DNA from: Acidobacteriota bacterium
Lineage (GTDB): Bacteria > Acidobacteriota > Aminicenantia > JBFLYD01
Direction: 5' to 3'
Assembly: GCA_040756905.1 (NCBI GenBank)
Contig: JBFLYD010000021.1
Location: forward strand, 1 to 41,350
DNA: 41,350 bases
Part shown: positions 15,401 to 24,087 of the stretch, piece after piece
How positions within the stretch are numbered: the stretch's first letter is position 1
Layout: each line of letters opens with the position of its first letter
The notes under the pieces: generated by a model
The model's input: only the letters and a program-made list of their open reading frames with translations
What the model was told of the DNA's origin: nothing
Database searches by the model: none
Program-made: the position numbers and the translations under genes

Positions 15401-16699
15401 CTATTTTAAATCCAATATATTTCTATAAGCTTCCATATCCATAAAGCCATGACCTGAAATATTTACTCCTATTACTTTTTTTTCTCCGGATTCTTTGCAT
15501 TTCAAGGCTTCATCTATTGCGCACGTAATTCCATAGGAGGATTCAGGGGCTGGAAGAAATCCCTCAGATTCAATGAAAATTTTAGCTCTTTCAAATACAT
15601 ATCTCTCATCCTGAGGATAAGCTATACTTTCTATAAGTCCTAAATGTCTAAGTAAACTTATTATTGGAGCAGAGCCATGGTATCTCAACCCATCAGCTCT
15701 TATGGGCTGCATTTCTGCCCTATGGCCAAGGGTATACATTTTAAGAAGAGGAGTAAGCTCTCCATGGTCAGCAAAATCATATTTATACTCTCCCTGAAGA
15801 TTCGGTGCAGCCTGGCTCTGGGCTGCGATGAATCTAATCTTTTTTCCTTTTTTGAAGACATCTTTGAAAAATGGTAAAACAAAACCTCCAAAATTAGACC
15901 CTCCACCAAGGCACGAAGTTAAAATATCCGGGTAATCTTCAAATTTCTCAAACTGTTTTTTTGTCTCCAATCCTATAATTGTTTGATGTAATAGAACATG
16001 GTTAAGGACTGAACCCAGACAGTAAATTGTGTCAGGATTTTTCTGAGCATCTTCAACTCCCTCAGAAATTGCTATCCCTAAGGAACCAGGGTGATTTTGA
16101 TTTTTTTCATAAAGTTCTCTTCCTATATCTGTCTTTGGGCTCGGTGATGCATAAACCTCTGCTCCCAATAATCTCATGAATGTTCTTCTGTCCTGTTTCC
16201 AGTTGTATACAGCTCTTACCCAGTAGATTGTGCATTTCAATCCAACAACGCTTGCAGCATATGCAAGGGCTGTTCCCCATTGCCCTGCACCTGTTTCAGT
16301 TGTTACTCTTTTGTACCCTTCTTTTTTTGCATAATAGCATTGGGCTAAGGCTGTGTTTACTTTATGGCTTCCTGTAGGACTGTAGAATTCAGCCTTGTAA
16401 TAAATTCGTGCTGGCGTATCAAGTCTCTTTTCAAGATTTTTCGCCCTGAACAGCGGCCTTGGTCTTCCTGCTTGCTGATAGAGTTGTAATAATTCTTCAG
16501 GGATGTCTATACCTCCTTCCTGGGCAAATTCCTGGTTTAAACATTCTGAAAGTAAGATATTTGGAAGATTCTTTATCCTTGATTCTCCTTCATCAGGATC
16601 TTTTGGGGGTGGAAGAGATTCTGGTAGATCAGGGAGTACGTTATACCATTGCTTTGGCATTTCATCTACAGCTAAATTAACCTGTCTTAATTCTTTCAT
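15401..16699 (-). CDS. trpB: TrpB2-type tryptophan synthase beta-like PLP enzyme
   Basis: A 432-residue cytoplasmic pyridoxal-phosphate enzyme of the TrpB2 class, which joins serine and indole to make tryptophan, sometimes without a TrpA partner. The PLP lysine is K113 in SPTGSHKVNTAL, the catalytic Glu is E135 in TTETGAGQWG, and the phosphate loop GGGSN is at 265-269. The GQWG (rather than GQHG) and the long N-terminal extension (PESLPPPKDPDEG) are TrpB2 features. No other trp genes are near, so indole salvage is likely. The ATG at 16699 has GGAGGG at 16709-16704; a TTG 3 nt earlier is too close to it. Confidence 0.95.
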   Translation of the reverse strand: MKELRQVNLAVDEMPKQWYNVLPDLPESLPPPKDPDEGESRIKNLPNILLSECLNQEFAQEGGIDIPEELLQLYQQAGRPRPLFRAKNLEKRLDTPARIYYKAEFYSPTGSHKVNTALAQCYYAKKEGYKRVTTETGAGQWGTALAYAASVVGLKCTIYWVRAVYNWKQDRRTFMRLLGAEVYASPSPKTDIGRELYEKNQNHPGSLGIAISEGVEDAQKNPDTIYCLGSVLNHVLLHQTIIGLETKKQFEKFEDYPDILTSCLGGGSNFGGFVLPFFKDVFKKGKKIRFIAAQSQAAPNLQGEYKYDFADHGELTPLLKMYTLGHRAEMQPIRADGLRYHGSAPIISLLRHLGLIESIAYPQDERYVFERAKIFIESEGFLPAPESSYGITCAIDEALKCKESGEKKVIGVNISGHGFMDMEAYRNILDLK

Positions 16700-16717
16700 C
16701 AATCCCTCCAGCCCTGC

Positions 16718-16746
16718 ATTATAATGGCATATATTTTTGTTTTCAA
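16718..16746 (-). promoter_or_regulatory. Sigma-70 promoter for trpB2
   Basis: On the minus strand TTGAAA (16746-16741) and TATAAT (16723-16718) are 17 bp apart, a near-perfect housekeeping promoter. Transcription would start near 16711, leaving a leader of only about a dozen bases that holds just the ribosome binding site. No attenuator or tryptophan leader fits in this space. Confidence 0.65.
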
Positions 16747-16802
16747 GGAATATTATATTTTGGAAATGTAAGGTTTTATAGTGGTCAAAAATTTTTAGAT
16801 GC

Positions 16803-17387
16803 TTAAATGTTAAACAGATATGTAAATTTCAACATAAGGGCACGATTGTTAGTTTTAAATGCCTTCCCATTCTTGCTCAATTCTTCATTATACACAAGAA
16901 AGAAGTCACTTCCTGGTGTATGGATAAAACTCAAAAGAAAGTTCCCGATAATAGCATTCTTGTCACTATTCCACTGGATGAATGCTTTAGCAAAGAGTTT
17001 AGGAGAGAATGTGTAAAGAATCCTCGTTCCGATAATTTCTGTCTTAAAATTGCCTGATTTAAGTTTCACATCATTATGATCGTAGAGAAGATTAATTGTA
17101 AGATGAGCTCCCAATTTTAAATTAGTACCAAATCCATATCCAGTAATATTTCCATCATAAAAATTGCCCTTGGTGAACTTTATCTTCCCTGAAATTGCTT
17201 TACTTTTATCAGATTCAAACTCACTGTAAAAATTGTTAAAACGGTAACTTCCAGATTGAATGAATATACCCTCATGGATTTCGAACCTTTCCTTCAGGAA
17301 TTCATAGTTCTGGACAAAAATCCCTAAAAAGGTGGCGCCATTTTGGAACAAAGAGTAAAAGCCTGTGAAATTGGTTCTGGTTTCCAA
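16803..17387 (-). pseudogene. Severed C-terminal barrel segment of the DUF5916 protein
   Basis: About 194 codons in the same reading frame as the upstream CPBP-DUF5916 gene, separated from it only by a TAA stop at 17399-17397 and the three codons after it. The junction reads NYFAN-stop-QGKLETRTNF, and an uninterrupted GKLETR segment is usual in the DUF5916 outer-membrane barrel. The remainder has alternating hydrophobic strands and ends LMLKFTYLFNI, an aromatic-terminated strand typical of outer-membrane proteins. There is no ribosome binding site of its own, so it is probably untranslated unless the stop is a sequencing error or is read through. Confidence 0.75.
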
Positions 17388-17396
17388 TTTACCTTG

Positions 17397-19820
17397 TTAA
17401 TTGGCAAAATAGTTGAAATCGTTAAAAAAAGAAACCTGTCTAATATTTAATATTTTAGGACGGGGTGAAATGCCAAAGTTAATCTGGGTTTTACGAATGC
17501 CTGTTCTCGGCATAAATCCCATCTCAGGGTTGAAATTATCCTGGATTGTATTTTGTGATAGAAAGATTGTCCATAAATCATCGTTATAGAAAAAATCTCC
17601 GTAAGCTGCAAAATCGTTTCTGTTTTTTTCTAAAGAAAATGTTTTTGCCAAAAATCCACTTATTTGTGCATTTCTACTCAGAAAAATATTTGCATCAATA
17701 CCCACACCACGATTGAAGTCTTTGCCATCCAAGGAGTCTTTATTTAAACCAATGAATCCCATAAATGAATTAGTCAGAATATCCTTTTTAACCCTGAGCA
17801 CGCTAAAATTTGTTCTGGGGATAGCTATGTACTCATCATTGTCATTCGTATAACTTGTACGTTTTGCAGTAATATTCAGAAAACCGAGATTAAAGCCTCC
17901 TGTTTTTCCTGTCATCTTTAAACCGCCGAGAAGCGGAATAGGTCTGTTATCCTCTGAGAGGCCAATCCGTCGGCTAAAAAAAAGAACGCTTGCCGGTATA
18001 ACAGGTGAAAAGGTTCTCTCACCAAAGCGAAAAATGCTTGCTCCCTCAAGAAAAAAATCTCTTTTCTCAGGAAAAAAGAGTTCAAATCGGGTGAGGTTGA
18101 CTTGTTCCTGATCAGCCTCCACCTGAGCAAAATCAGTGTTCCAAGAAATGTCCATTGTAAGGTTGGAAGTGAGATGATACTTAAGGTCAATTCCAAAATT
18201 GAGTCTTCTATCATAATTATGACTTTCAATAAAATCACTCTGGACACCAGTAAGAGTATATGGCTTAAGTTCCAATTTTTTCGGCTGTCGGAGATCTCGA
18301 ATACCCGTTAAATGACCGTAAGCAGAAACACGATACTTACCCCAGTAACCATAGTCCCTTAAAATTGGAGAGAAGAAGGCCTCCTCACGTTTGCGTGGTA
18401 TGTAGCGACTGAGGTTAATTCCCCAGATTATATCTTCGCTCTTGTGAAATCTCAGGGTTTTGAAAGGAATGGAAATTTCTGCTGTCCATCCTGCGTTGTC
18501 GATACTTGAGGCATTTTCCCAGACTCCGTTCCAATCCCAATTTTGACCCTCATCTGGAACATCAGCCATTATAATTCCATCCCTTTGTGCACCTAAAGGA
18601 TTTGTACAAAAGTAGAAAGCACTGCGATGGTCATGATAAGTGTCAAGGTATATCTCAATGCAATCATTATTCAACAGATCTATATCTCGGCGCATTTCAT
18701 TGGCAACAATCTTACTCACCTCTCTATCCAAACACCGAAATCCAATGTAAAGATTATCATCGTCATACATAATGCAAACTTCTGTTCTCTCAGAAACTGG
18801 TTCTCCTTCTCTTGGCTCTCGCTGAATGAAGCGATCAACTACCACAGCTTTTTCCCACTCTTTTTCATCGAGTCGTCCGTCAATATGAATTGCGCTCTCA
18901 ATCTTAATTGACATGGTGGATAAAGGTACAATTGTAGGAGTGTTTTTTTTATTCTGTGCATAACCCATTTTCACTGGCATAGAAAAACCTATCAACACCA
19001 GGGGAATAAAGAAAATAAGCCTTATCCTTATTCCTTGCATTCTATCATTTCTTGATTTCGTTCTCACCCATCTCCAAAATAAAACAAATATGATAAGGTT
19101 TAAAAACGACCCCAGAATCCCTCTTTCTGGATCAAAGAGGTGAGGAGAAGCAATATCAAGTGCTCCAGTTTTCTCACCATAACCATAAAATGTATACGAA
19201 AGAGAGTTCCATAATGCATGGGAAACTGAGGGAGGAAGTAATGATCCAGAGATATAACGAAGCAACCCAAAGATCAAACCAATAAGAAACATGTTTCCAA
19301 GATATACTGGAACAACAGCTTTTGGAAGAGAAAACACCATGATGGTCGTAGCATAATGCCACAAAGAAAAAACTACACTCGTCCATACCAATCTAACCCA
19401 GAGTTTAGGACTGTTTTTTTCTAAAATTCCCCATAGCCAGCCACGAAAGAATCCCTCCTCTGTTAGCAATGCACCAACAACGGTAATCGGATTAAACAAA
19501 ACCAAAATACGTGTGACAATAGTAGTAACTGAAATATTATTTGCCTGAATGCTTCCAGTTAGCCAAACGATTAAACCAGTCACTCCCATTACCGCAATAG
19601 GATAGAAGAAAGACAATATATAAGCATGAAGATTTCCCAATCTAGTGCCTATGTCCTGAGCCGATAACCGCGTTATAACCCATAACAACAAAGTTAACGG
19701 GAGCAAAGCTAATGCATAAAAAATTTGTTTTCTGGTAAGAATAGTGATAATAGGGGATATGGCTAAAGCTGCGATACTACCTACTATTGGCCATACCCAG
19801 CTGCTTCGTTTCTCACTCAT
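17397..19820 (-). CDS. CPBP intramembrane protease fused to DUF5916 protein, truncated by in-frame stop
   Basis: An 807-residue open frame. Residues 1-255 are a CPBP/Abi-type membrane protease with E121-E122-x3-R126 (LLTEEGFFRGW), H155 (SLWHYAT) and H201-x3-N205 (SHALWNS). M261 starts a stretch that looks like a second signal peptide (MQGIRIRLIFFIPLVLIGF, ending GYAQ at 289). Next comes a CBM9-like domain (about 305-490, HIDGRLDEKEWEKA) and the start of a DUF5916 barrel (about 520-807, SWNTDFAQVEADQEQVNLTRFELFFPEKR). No stop separates the halves, so this is either a true fusion or two genes merged in frame, with an internal start at M261 (19040). The in-frame TAA at 17397 removes the last part of the barrel. 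The block is richer in G+C than its surroundings. Confidence 0.8.
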   Translation of the reverse strand: MSEKRSSWVWPIVGSIAALAISPIITILTRKQIFYALALLPLTLLLWVITRLSAQDIGTRLGNLHAYILSFFYPIAVMGVTGLIVWLTGSIQANNISVTTIVTRILVLFNPITVVGALLTEEGFFRGWLWGILEKNSPKLWVRLVWTSVVFSLWHYATTIMVFSLPKAVVPVYLGNMFLIGLIFGLLRYISGSLLPPSVSHALWNSLSYTFYGYGEKTGALDIASPHLFDPERGILGSFLNLIIFVLFWRWVRTKSRNDRMQGIRIRLIFFIPLVLIGFSMPVKMGYAQNKKNTPTIVPLSTMSIKIESAIHIDGRLDEKEWEKAVVVDRFIQREPREGEPVSERTEVCIMYDDDNLYIGFRCLDREVSKIVANEMRRDIDLLNNDCIEIYLDTYHDHRSAFYFCTNPLGAQRDGIIMADVPDEGQNWDWNGVWENASSIDNAGWTAEISIPFKTLRFHKSEDIIWGINLSRYIPRKREEAFFSPILRDYGYWGKYRVSAYGHLTGIRDLRQPKKLELKPYTLTGVQSDFIESHNYDRRLNFGIDLKYHLTSNLTMDISWNTDFAQVEADQEQVNLTRFELFFPEKRDFFLEGASIFRFGERTFSPVIPASVLFFSRRIGLSEDNRPIPLLGGLKMTGKTGGFNLGFLNITAKRTSYTNDNDEYIAIPRTNFSVLRVKKDILTNSFMGFIGLNKDSLDGKDFNRGVGIDANIFLSRNAQISGFLAKTFSLEKNRNDFAAYGDFFYNDDLWTIFLSQNTIQDNFNPEMGFMPRTGIRKTQINFGISPRPKILNIRQVSFFNDFNYFAN

Positions 19821-19934
19821 TATGTGTTACCTCCGTTTAAAATGGCTATTAATGTCTCCAGACTTTAAAGAACAGTTGAAAGGAGAGAGAGCCGCAAAGC
19901 TTGGGTTATTTCCTATACAATTCACTATGAGACC

Positions 19935-20597
19935 TTATTGGATTTTAGGGATCAAGGCTAATGAATTCAGTAGGGCATGTAACAAGATACTGGTATAAAC
20001 ACTCCCTGTCCACAGAACCACTCCTGCAAAGATGAATCCCATGAGAGTTCCATAGAGAATCATCCAGGGTTCCCAGTGGAAAACACCCGTAAGGATGGCA
20101 GAAACAATCAGGGCTGGTAGTGGACCAAAGCGTTCTAAGAAGCTCCGAAAGACAAAACCCCTAAATAGGAGTTCATCGGCAACAGGGGCCGTGGCCACTG
20201 AAAGTAAGACCACCAAAATGAACTCAGAAACATTCTCGAACCGCACAAGATCAGCCATCTCAGCTAATAGATCAGGTGGCAGCGGAACAACTCGCTGTAA
20301 AACCATAGCACTCACCAGAGCAACACCAAAGCCGAGAGCAACAACAGGCAATGCTTTTTTCCAAGAGGGGCGATAGAATCCAAGGGTAGATTGAGGGGAT
20401 AATCTGAGAATTCGAAGAGTAACCCAGAGGGGAAGGAGGATCGACACCAAAAGTGTAAGAATCTTAGCAATCTTCAGAGTGACACCTGTAAGATAAAAAG
20501 CCTTGATGCTCAGGTCCAACCCTTTATGTAAGACCAATGCGATAAGTACTATGATTATCGCTATCAACGGTAATACTCTTTCATATTTTAAACTCAT
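19935..20597 (-). CDS. CPBP family intramembrane metalloprotease
   Basis: A 220-residue polytopic membrane protein of the CPBP (CAAX protease and bacteriocin-processing) family. Catalytic motifs: D141-E142-x3-R146 (VADELLFRGFVFR; Asp replaces the first Glu of the usual EExxxR), H174 in GVFHWEPW, and H207-x3-N211 in LLHALLNS. About seven hydrophobic segments are visible. GGAAAGG precedes the ATG. It lies 38 nt after a truncated MocR-type regulator and 114 nt before the CPBP-DUF5916 gene, all on one strand, so a shared transcript is likely. The substrate is unknown; roles include bacteriocin maturation or self-immunity. Confidence 0.88.
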   Translation of the reverse strand: MSLKYERVLPLIAIIIVLIALVLHKGLDLSIKAFYLTGVTLKIAKILTLLVSILLPLWVTLRILRLSPQSTLGFYRPSWKKALPVVALGFGVALVSAMVLQRVVPLPPDLLAEMADLVRFENVSEFILVVLLSVATAPVADELLFRGFVFRSFLERFGPLPALIVSAILTGVFHWEPWMILYGTLMGFIFAGVVLWTGSVYTSILLHALLNSLALIPKIQ

Positions 20598-20635
20598 GTT
20601 AACCTTTCCAAGTTATGTTAAAGCCCATTAAAAAA

Positions 20636-21091
20636 TTATAAGTTGAGACACTTTCGAAAATCCTCCAATGGGTAAAGGCGTGGGTCAAGGCCAAGAGTTG
20701 CCAAACTGATGATTTTTCCTTTTAACCTTAAACTCTTTGGCCTCTCGGGAGAATAACGTAAAAAAGTTTCATACAGTTTCTTGGCTTCGGAAGATGATGC
20801 TTTTTCCCAGGAAATAACACTTTGTTTTTTTGGGTTATAGGCAACTTCCTTATGCCGTTTTTGGACGATATTGTAAGAGCCTGGCTTGCTCTGGAGATAC
20901 CCCTGGGCTTGCAATTTGGCATAAGTCTGGTATACCGTTGAGCGATTGACTCCAAGTTTTTGGGCAAGACTTCGGGATGAAGGTAAGGATTTTCCCGCAT
21001 CGAGGGTTCCCTGGTTGATGAGGTTTTTTATTTCTTCAATAATTTGCTTGTACAGGGGAGTGGAGCTGAATTTATCAATTCTTAAGATCAT
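20636..21091 (-). CDS. GntR/MocR-type regulator truncated before its aminotransferase domain
   Basis: A 151-residue product. Residues about 12-78 are a GntR winged helix (TPLYKQIIEEIKNLI, LPSSRSLAQKLGVNRSTVYQTYAKL, GYLQSKPGSYN). The tail, ISLATLGLDPRLYPLEDFRKCLNL, is the conserved opening of the MocR/PdxR aminotransferase-like domain. Full MocR proteins are about 450-500 residues, so some 300 residues are missing after this point. Either the gene is a remnant, or the helix domain survives as a small repressor of the adjacent protease. I use the ATG at 21091; a TTG at 21157 would add residues without a ribosome binding site. No leftover aminotransferase coding is visible downstream. Confidence 0.78.
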   Translation of the reverse strand: MILRIDKFSSTPLYKQIIEEIKNLINQGTLDAGKSLPSSRSLAQKLGVNRSTVYQTYAKLQAQGYLQSKPGSYNIVQKRHKEVAYNPKKQSVISWEKASSSEAKKLYETFLRYSPERPKSLRLKGKIISLATLGLDPRLYPLEDFRKCLNL

Positions 21092-21235
21092 TGTAGTCTC
21101 GTTAATTTCTGTTCCACGCTGAATATACGCCTTGAATTGGTGGTCATCAACAGCCAATTTTATAAAAAAATAAACCGGCCAATCTCAACTTTTTAAATCA
21201 AGATCAATGGATTACTTGCAAAAATATTGATTAAT

Positions 21236-22486
21236 CTATAAGGAAGGGGATTCTGAGCTTAACCATTTAGTTAAAAGATAGGGTTTATTTTTTTCAAAAA
21301 TTTCTGCATCCTGATGGACAATTTCCTCCGCTTCAATATCATTCATATCTTTTGTCCTGTTTACAAAAGATGCTACCTTTGCATAGTAAAGAGGGCTCAT
21401 TATCTCAACAAGTTTATATCTGTCTTTTTTCCACGTATGAAATGTTACTAAGAAATCGTACAATATTTTTGCCCAGATTTCTGTTTCTATATAGAAAGTA
21501 GAATTCTGAGTGTTATGTAATTTTTTAAGATATTTAAAACTTTCAGGGTTAACAATTTTTTCCCATAAGACTCCGAAATGGTCAAACCCTTCTTTGTAAT
21601 TATCTATCAATTTTTCTAAATTAATCGAAAAAGGAGAAGGTTCTATCTGCTCCATCTCTCCAAATACAGGAACTGATTCACTTTTTTCAATCTTTGACCA
21701 GTAATTATAATATTGCTCGATTAGATTGAAAAGAGTGTGAACAACCTGCCTAAACATAGCAGCCAATGTATCACTCGGATCTTTTACATCATGGATTTTA
21801 ACTCCAAGGTATGACTGACAAATTGAAAAATTGTTTACGATGGCATTGATTGTAAGCCATATATCAATTCCATATCTTGCAACATCAGTTGTCCATACAT
21901 CCTGTTGTTCCAGATATTTAACAAGAGGTAAAGAGAATCCAAATTCTCCTCCGATAGGCTGTCTTATCTGTTTTCCGAATAAAGCTCTTGTTAGGACATA
22001 TACGATGTTATTTGTAATCGTTCCATCATATTTATACCTGCTGTATAAAGGGGCGACAAAATGAAATCCATCTTTTAAAATAGGATCCAGAAGATTCTTT
22101 ATCCATTCTGGTTTGATACTTCTTAAATCAGCATCGAAGATAGCAACAGCCTGAGCCTTTAAGTTTCTTGCAGCCTCGAAAATAAGTCTTACAGCACTTC
22201 CTTTTCCTGGAATTCCCCGATAAATGGTTATCAGCCTTTCCACATAAGGTCTTATACTTTTTTCTAAAGCGACTTCTCTCGTATCATCAGTCGAACCTCC
22301 GTCTGCGATAATGATGAGAGCTTTTTTCTCAGGAAGATATTTGGCAACCCCATCACTTATAGTGTCTTCTACAAAACTGATTGTTTCATCATTGTTAAAG
22401 GAAGGAATGCCAACTACAACATCAACATGTTCAATTCTTTCTATTCTCCGATTTGACCATCTACGGAGAGCGGTGTTAAATTTCAT
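21236..22486 (-). CDS. GpgS/GT81-like family 2 glycosyltransferase
   Basis: A 416-residue cytoplasmic glycosyltransferase. It has the GT-A fold marks VVGIPSFNNDETI (nucleotide strand), IADGGSTDDTR, PGKGSA (93-98), FDADLRSIKPEW (DAD at 118-120, metal binding) and QPIGGEFGFS (177-182). Also present is YGIDIWLTINAI, followed by LGVKIHDVKDPSDTLAAMFRQV. This order matches glucosyl-3-phosphoglycerate synthases and their relatives. The 140-residue C-terminal helical part is longer than in mycobacterial GpgS. It is divergent from the operon with a second GT81 enzyme, so it may add another sugar to glucosylglycerate or work on a different acceptor. No ribosome binding site is evident. Confidence 0.75.
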   Translation of the reverse strand: MKFNTALRRWSNRRIERIEHVDVVVGIPSFNNDETISFVEDTISDGVAKYLPEKKALIIIADGGSTDDTREVALEKSIRPYVERLITIYRGIPGKGSAVRLIFEAARNLKAQAVAIFDADLRSIKPEWIKNLLDPILKDGFHFVAPLYSRYKYDGTITNNIVYVLTRALFGKQIRQPIGGEFGFSLPLVKYLEQQDVWTTDVARYGIDIWLTINAIVNNFSICQSYLGVKIHDVKDPSDTLAAMFRQVVHTLFNLIEQYYNYWSKIEKSESVPVFGEMEQIEPSPFSINLEKLIDNYKEGFDHFGVLWEKIVNPESFKYLKKLHNTQNSTFYIETEIWAKILYDFLVTFHTWKKDRYKLVEIMSPLYYAKVASFVNRTKDMNDIEAEEIVHQDAEIFEKNKPYLLTKWLSSESPSL

Positions 22487-22799
22487 TTTAACTAAAAATT
22501 ATATTCTAAATTTTTGTTGATTTCAATGAAAATGATGAGTAAGCCAAATTATATATACATTATCTTCTTTTCAAAAAATAAAATTGGCTGATTACAGAGA
22601 CTATTAAGGATTTAAGGAGTTTCTATCAACGAGCTAAGTGAATTCTGAAAGTAAATCCTATCTTTTTTATTTATAATAATTAAACATGCCTTGAAATTTG
22701 AAAAAGTTCAAGAAATTTTGGTTGAAGATGGATGTTTTTATCTGTTATATTTTTTAAGTAAAGGGTTTTCTTTTGTTGGATTAAATTATTTTTAAAAAA
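22487..22799. other. Divergent intergenic region before the sugar ABC operon
   Basis: 313 bases, AT-rich. It must carry promoters for the glycosyltransferase (minus) and the importer operon (plus). A candidate promoter for the latter is listed separately. A 33-codon open stretch (about 22696-22794, KFEKVQEILVEDGCFYL...) lacks a start codon and is not called as a gene. Confidence 0.4.
22722..22751 (+). promoter_or_regulatory. Candidate promoter of the sugar ABC transporter operon
   Basis: TTGAAG at 22722-22727 and TATATT at 22746-22751 with an 18-bp spacer. It would start transcription near 22758, about 40 nt before the first ATG. The match is moderate and the surrounding DNA is very AT-rich, so chance occurrence is possible. 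Confidence 0.4.
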
Positions 22800-24080
22800 A
22801 TGATTAAACCAAAGTTATTGATTTTTATTTTTTTAATTATATTAGCTATTTATTTTTGCAGTGATAATAAAATCGAAAATCAGAGTGATAAAAAAGTGAG
22901 GCTTGTTTTTAAGCATGGGAAAATTGTGGGAAATATTTTTTATTTTTCAGAGATTATTAAAAAATTTGAAAAGGAGAACCCACAGATAAAAATCCTTGAT
23001 GAAATTCTTCCCTCTGCAACTGATAGTCAGCATCAATTTTACATCATAAATCTTGAAGGAAAGACATCAAACTTAGATGTAATTGCTCTTGATGTAATCT
23101 GGGTTCCTGAATTCAGCCATGCTGGATGGATACGAGACCTCAGTCATTTGATTCCTGAGGAGGAAAGAGAGATATTTTTTCCATGCACGGTTGAGGCTAA
23201 TACTTATAAAGGAAGATTATATGCAATTCCATGGTATATAGACACAGGAGTTCTTTATTACAGGAAAGATTTATTGGATAGGTATGGATATTTACCGCCA
23301 AAGACTTGGGAAGAACTTATTCAGATATCTCAGTATATCTTGAAAAAAGAGAAAGATGAGAATCTGAAAGGTTTCATCTGGCAGGGAAAACAATACGAAG
23401 GGCTGATTTGCAATGCTTTAGAGTATATTTGGGGAAACAACGGAGAGATAATAAAAGAGAATAATGCATTGATAAACAGTAAAGAAAATATAAAAGCGCT
23501 GAAGTTTATGAGGGATTTAATCTATAAATACAAAGTAAGTCCTTCCCTTGTTACCAACTGCGATGAGGAAGCAACAAGGCATATTTTCGGGAATGGAAAT
23601 GCTATATTTATGAGAAACTGGCCTTATGCCTGGAACCTTTTTCAGGAAGAAGGGTCAAAAGTTAGAGGAAAAATTGGAATATCTCCCCTTCCATCTTTTA
23701 AGAATGGAAAAAGCAGTTCAACGCTCGGAGGATGGCAATTAGCGATTAATAAATATTCCAGGTATCCTGAGGAAAGCGAGAGATTTATTAAATATATGAT
23801 CTCTCCTGAAACCCAGAAGTTTATGGCAATTAACGTTGGATATAAGCCTACAAGAATGATTTTATACCAGGATGAAGAATTGAAAAGAAAACAGCCTTTT
23901 ATCGCAGGTTTATTTGACATATTAAAAAATTCAAAGCCAAGACCTGTGACTCCTTATTATATGATGATTTCTCAGGTTCTTCAATCTGAGATCAGTTCTG
24001 TTATTTCTGGAATTAAATCTCCAGAAGAAGCTTTAAATTATTGTGAAAAACAGATAAATTTTATCCTCGGAAAAGTATAA
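22800..24080 (+). CDS. Sugar ABC transporter substrate-binding lipoprotein (family 1)
   Basis: A 426-residue extracytoplasmic sugar-binding protein. A hydrophobic signal ends at C20 (LAIYFC-SDNK), which could be lipidated although the residue before Cys is Phe rather than Gly/Ala/Ser. The family 1 pattern is clear: EIIKKFEKENPQI, LDVIALDVIWVPEFSHAGWIRDLS, AIPWYIDTGVLYYRKDLL, PPKTWEELI, FGNGNAIFMRNWPYAWNL, LGGWQLAINKYSR. This is closest by eye to the trehalose/maltose-binding group. Two permeases and an ATPase follow with tight spacing. Given the downstream glucosylglycerate genes, the substrate may be an alpha-glucoside such as trehalose, maltose or glucosylglycerate. Confidence 0.9.
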   Translation: MIKPKLLIFIFLIILAIYFCSDNKIENQSDKKVRLVFKHGKIVGNIFYFSEIIKKFEKENPQIKILDEILPSATDSQHQFYIINLEGKTSNLDVIALDVIWVPEFSHAGWIRDLSHLIPEEEREIFFPCTVEANTYKGRLYAIPWYIDTGVLYYRKDLLDRYGYLPPKTWEELIQISQYILKKEKDENLKGFIWQGKQYEGLICNALEYIWGNNGEIIKENNALINSKENIKALKFMRDLIYKYKVSPSLVTNCDEEATRHIFGNGNAIFMRNWPYAWNLFQEEGSKVRGKIGISPLPSFKNGKSSSTLGGWQLAINKYSRYPEESERFIKYMISPETQKFMAINVGYKPTRMILYQDEELKRKQPFIAGLFDILKNSKPRPVTPYYMMISQVLQSEISSVISGIKSPEEALNYCEKQINFILGKV

Positions 24081-24087
24081 GAAATAA

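Noticed and set aside
15677-15877. Plus-strand frames opposite trpB2 and other large genes
   Set aside because: They are shadows of well-supported genes on the opposite strand, with no ribosome binding sites or domain patterns.
22696-22794. Open stretch resembling a HicA fragment (VQEILVEDGCFYL) before the sugar operon
   Set aside because: No start codon or ribosome binding site, similarity limited to a few residues, and it overlaps the likely promoter.
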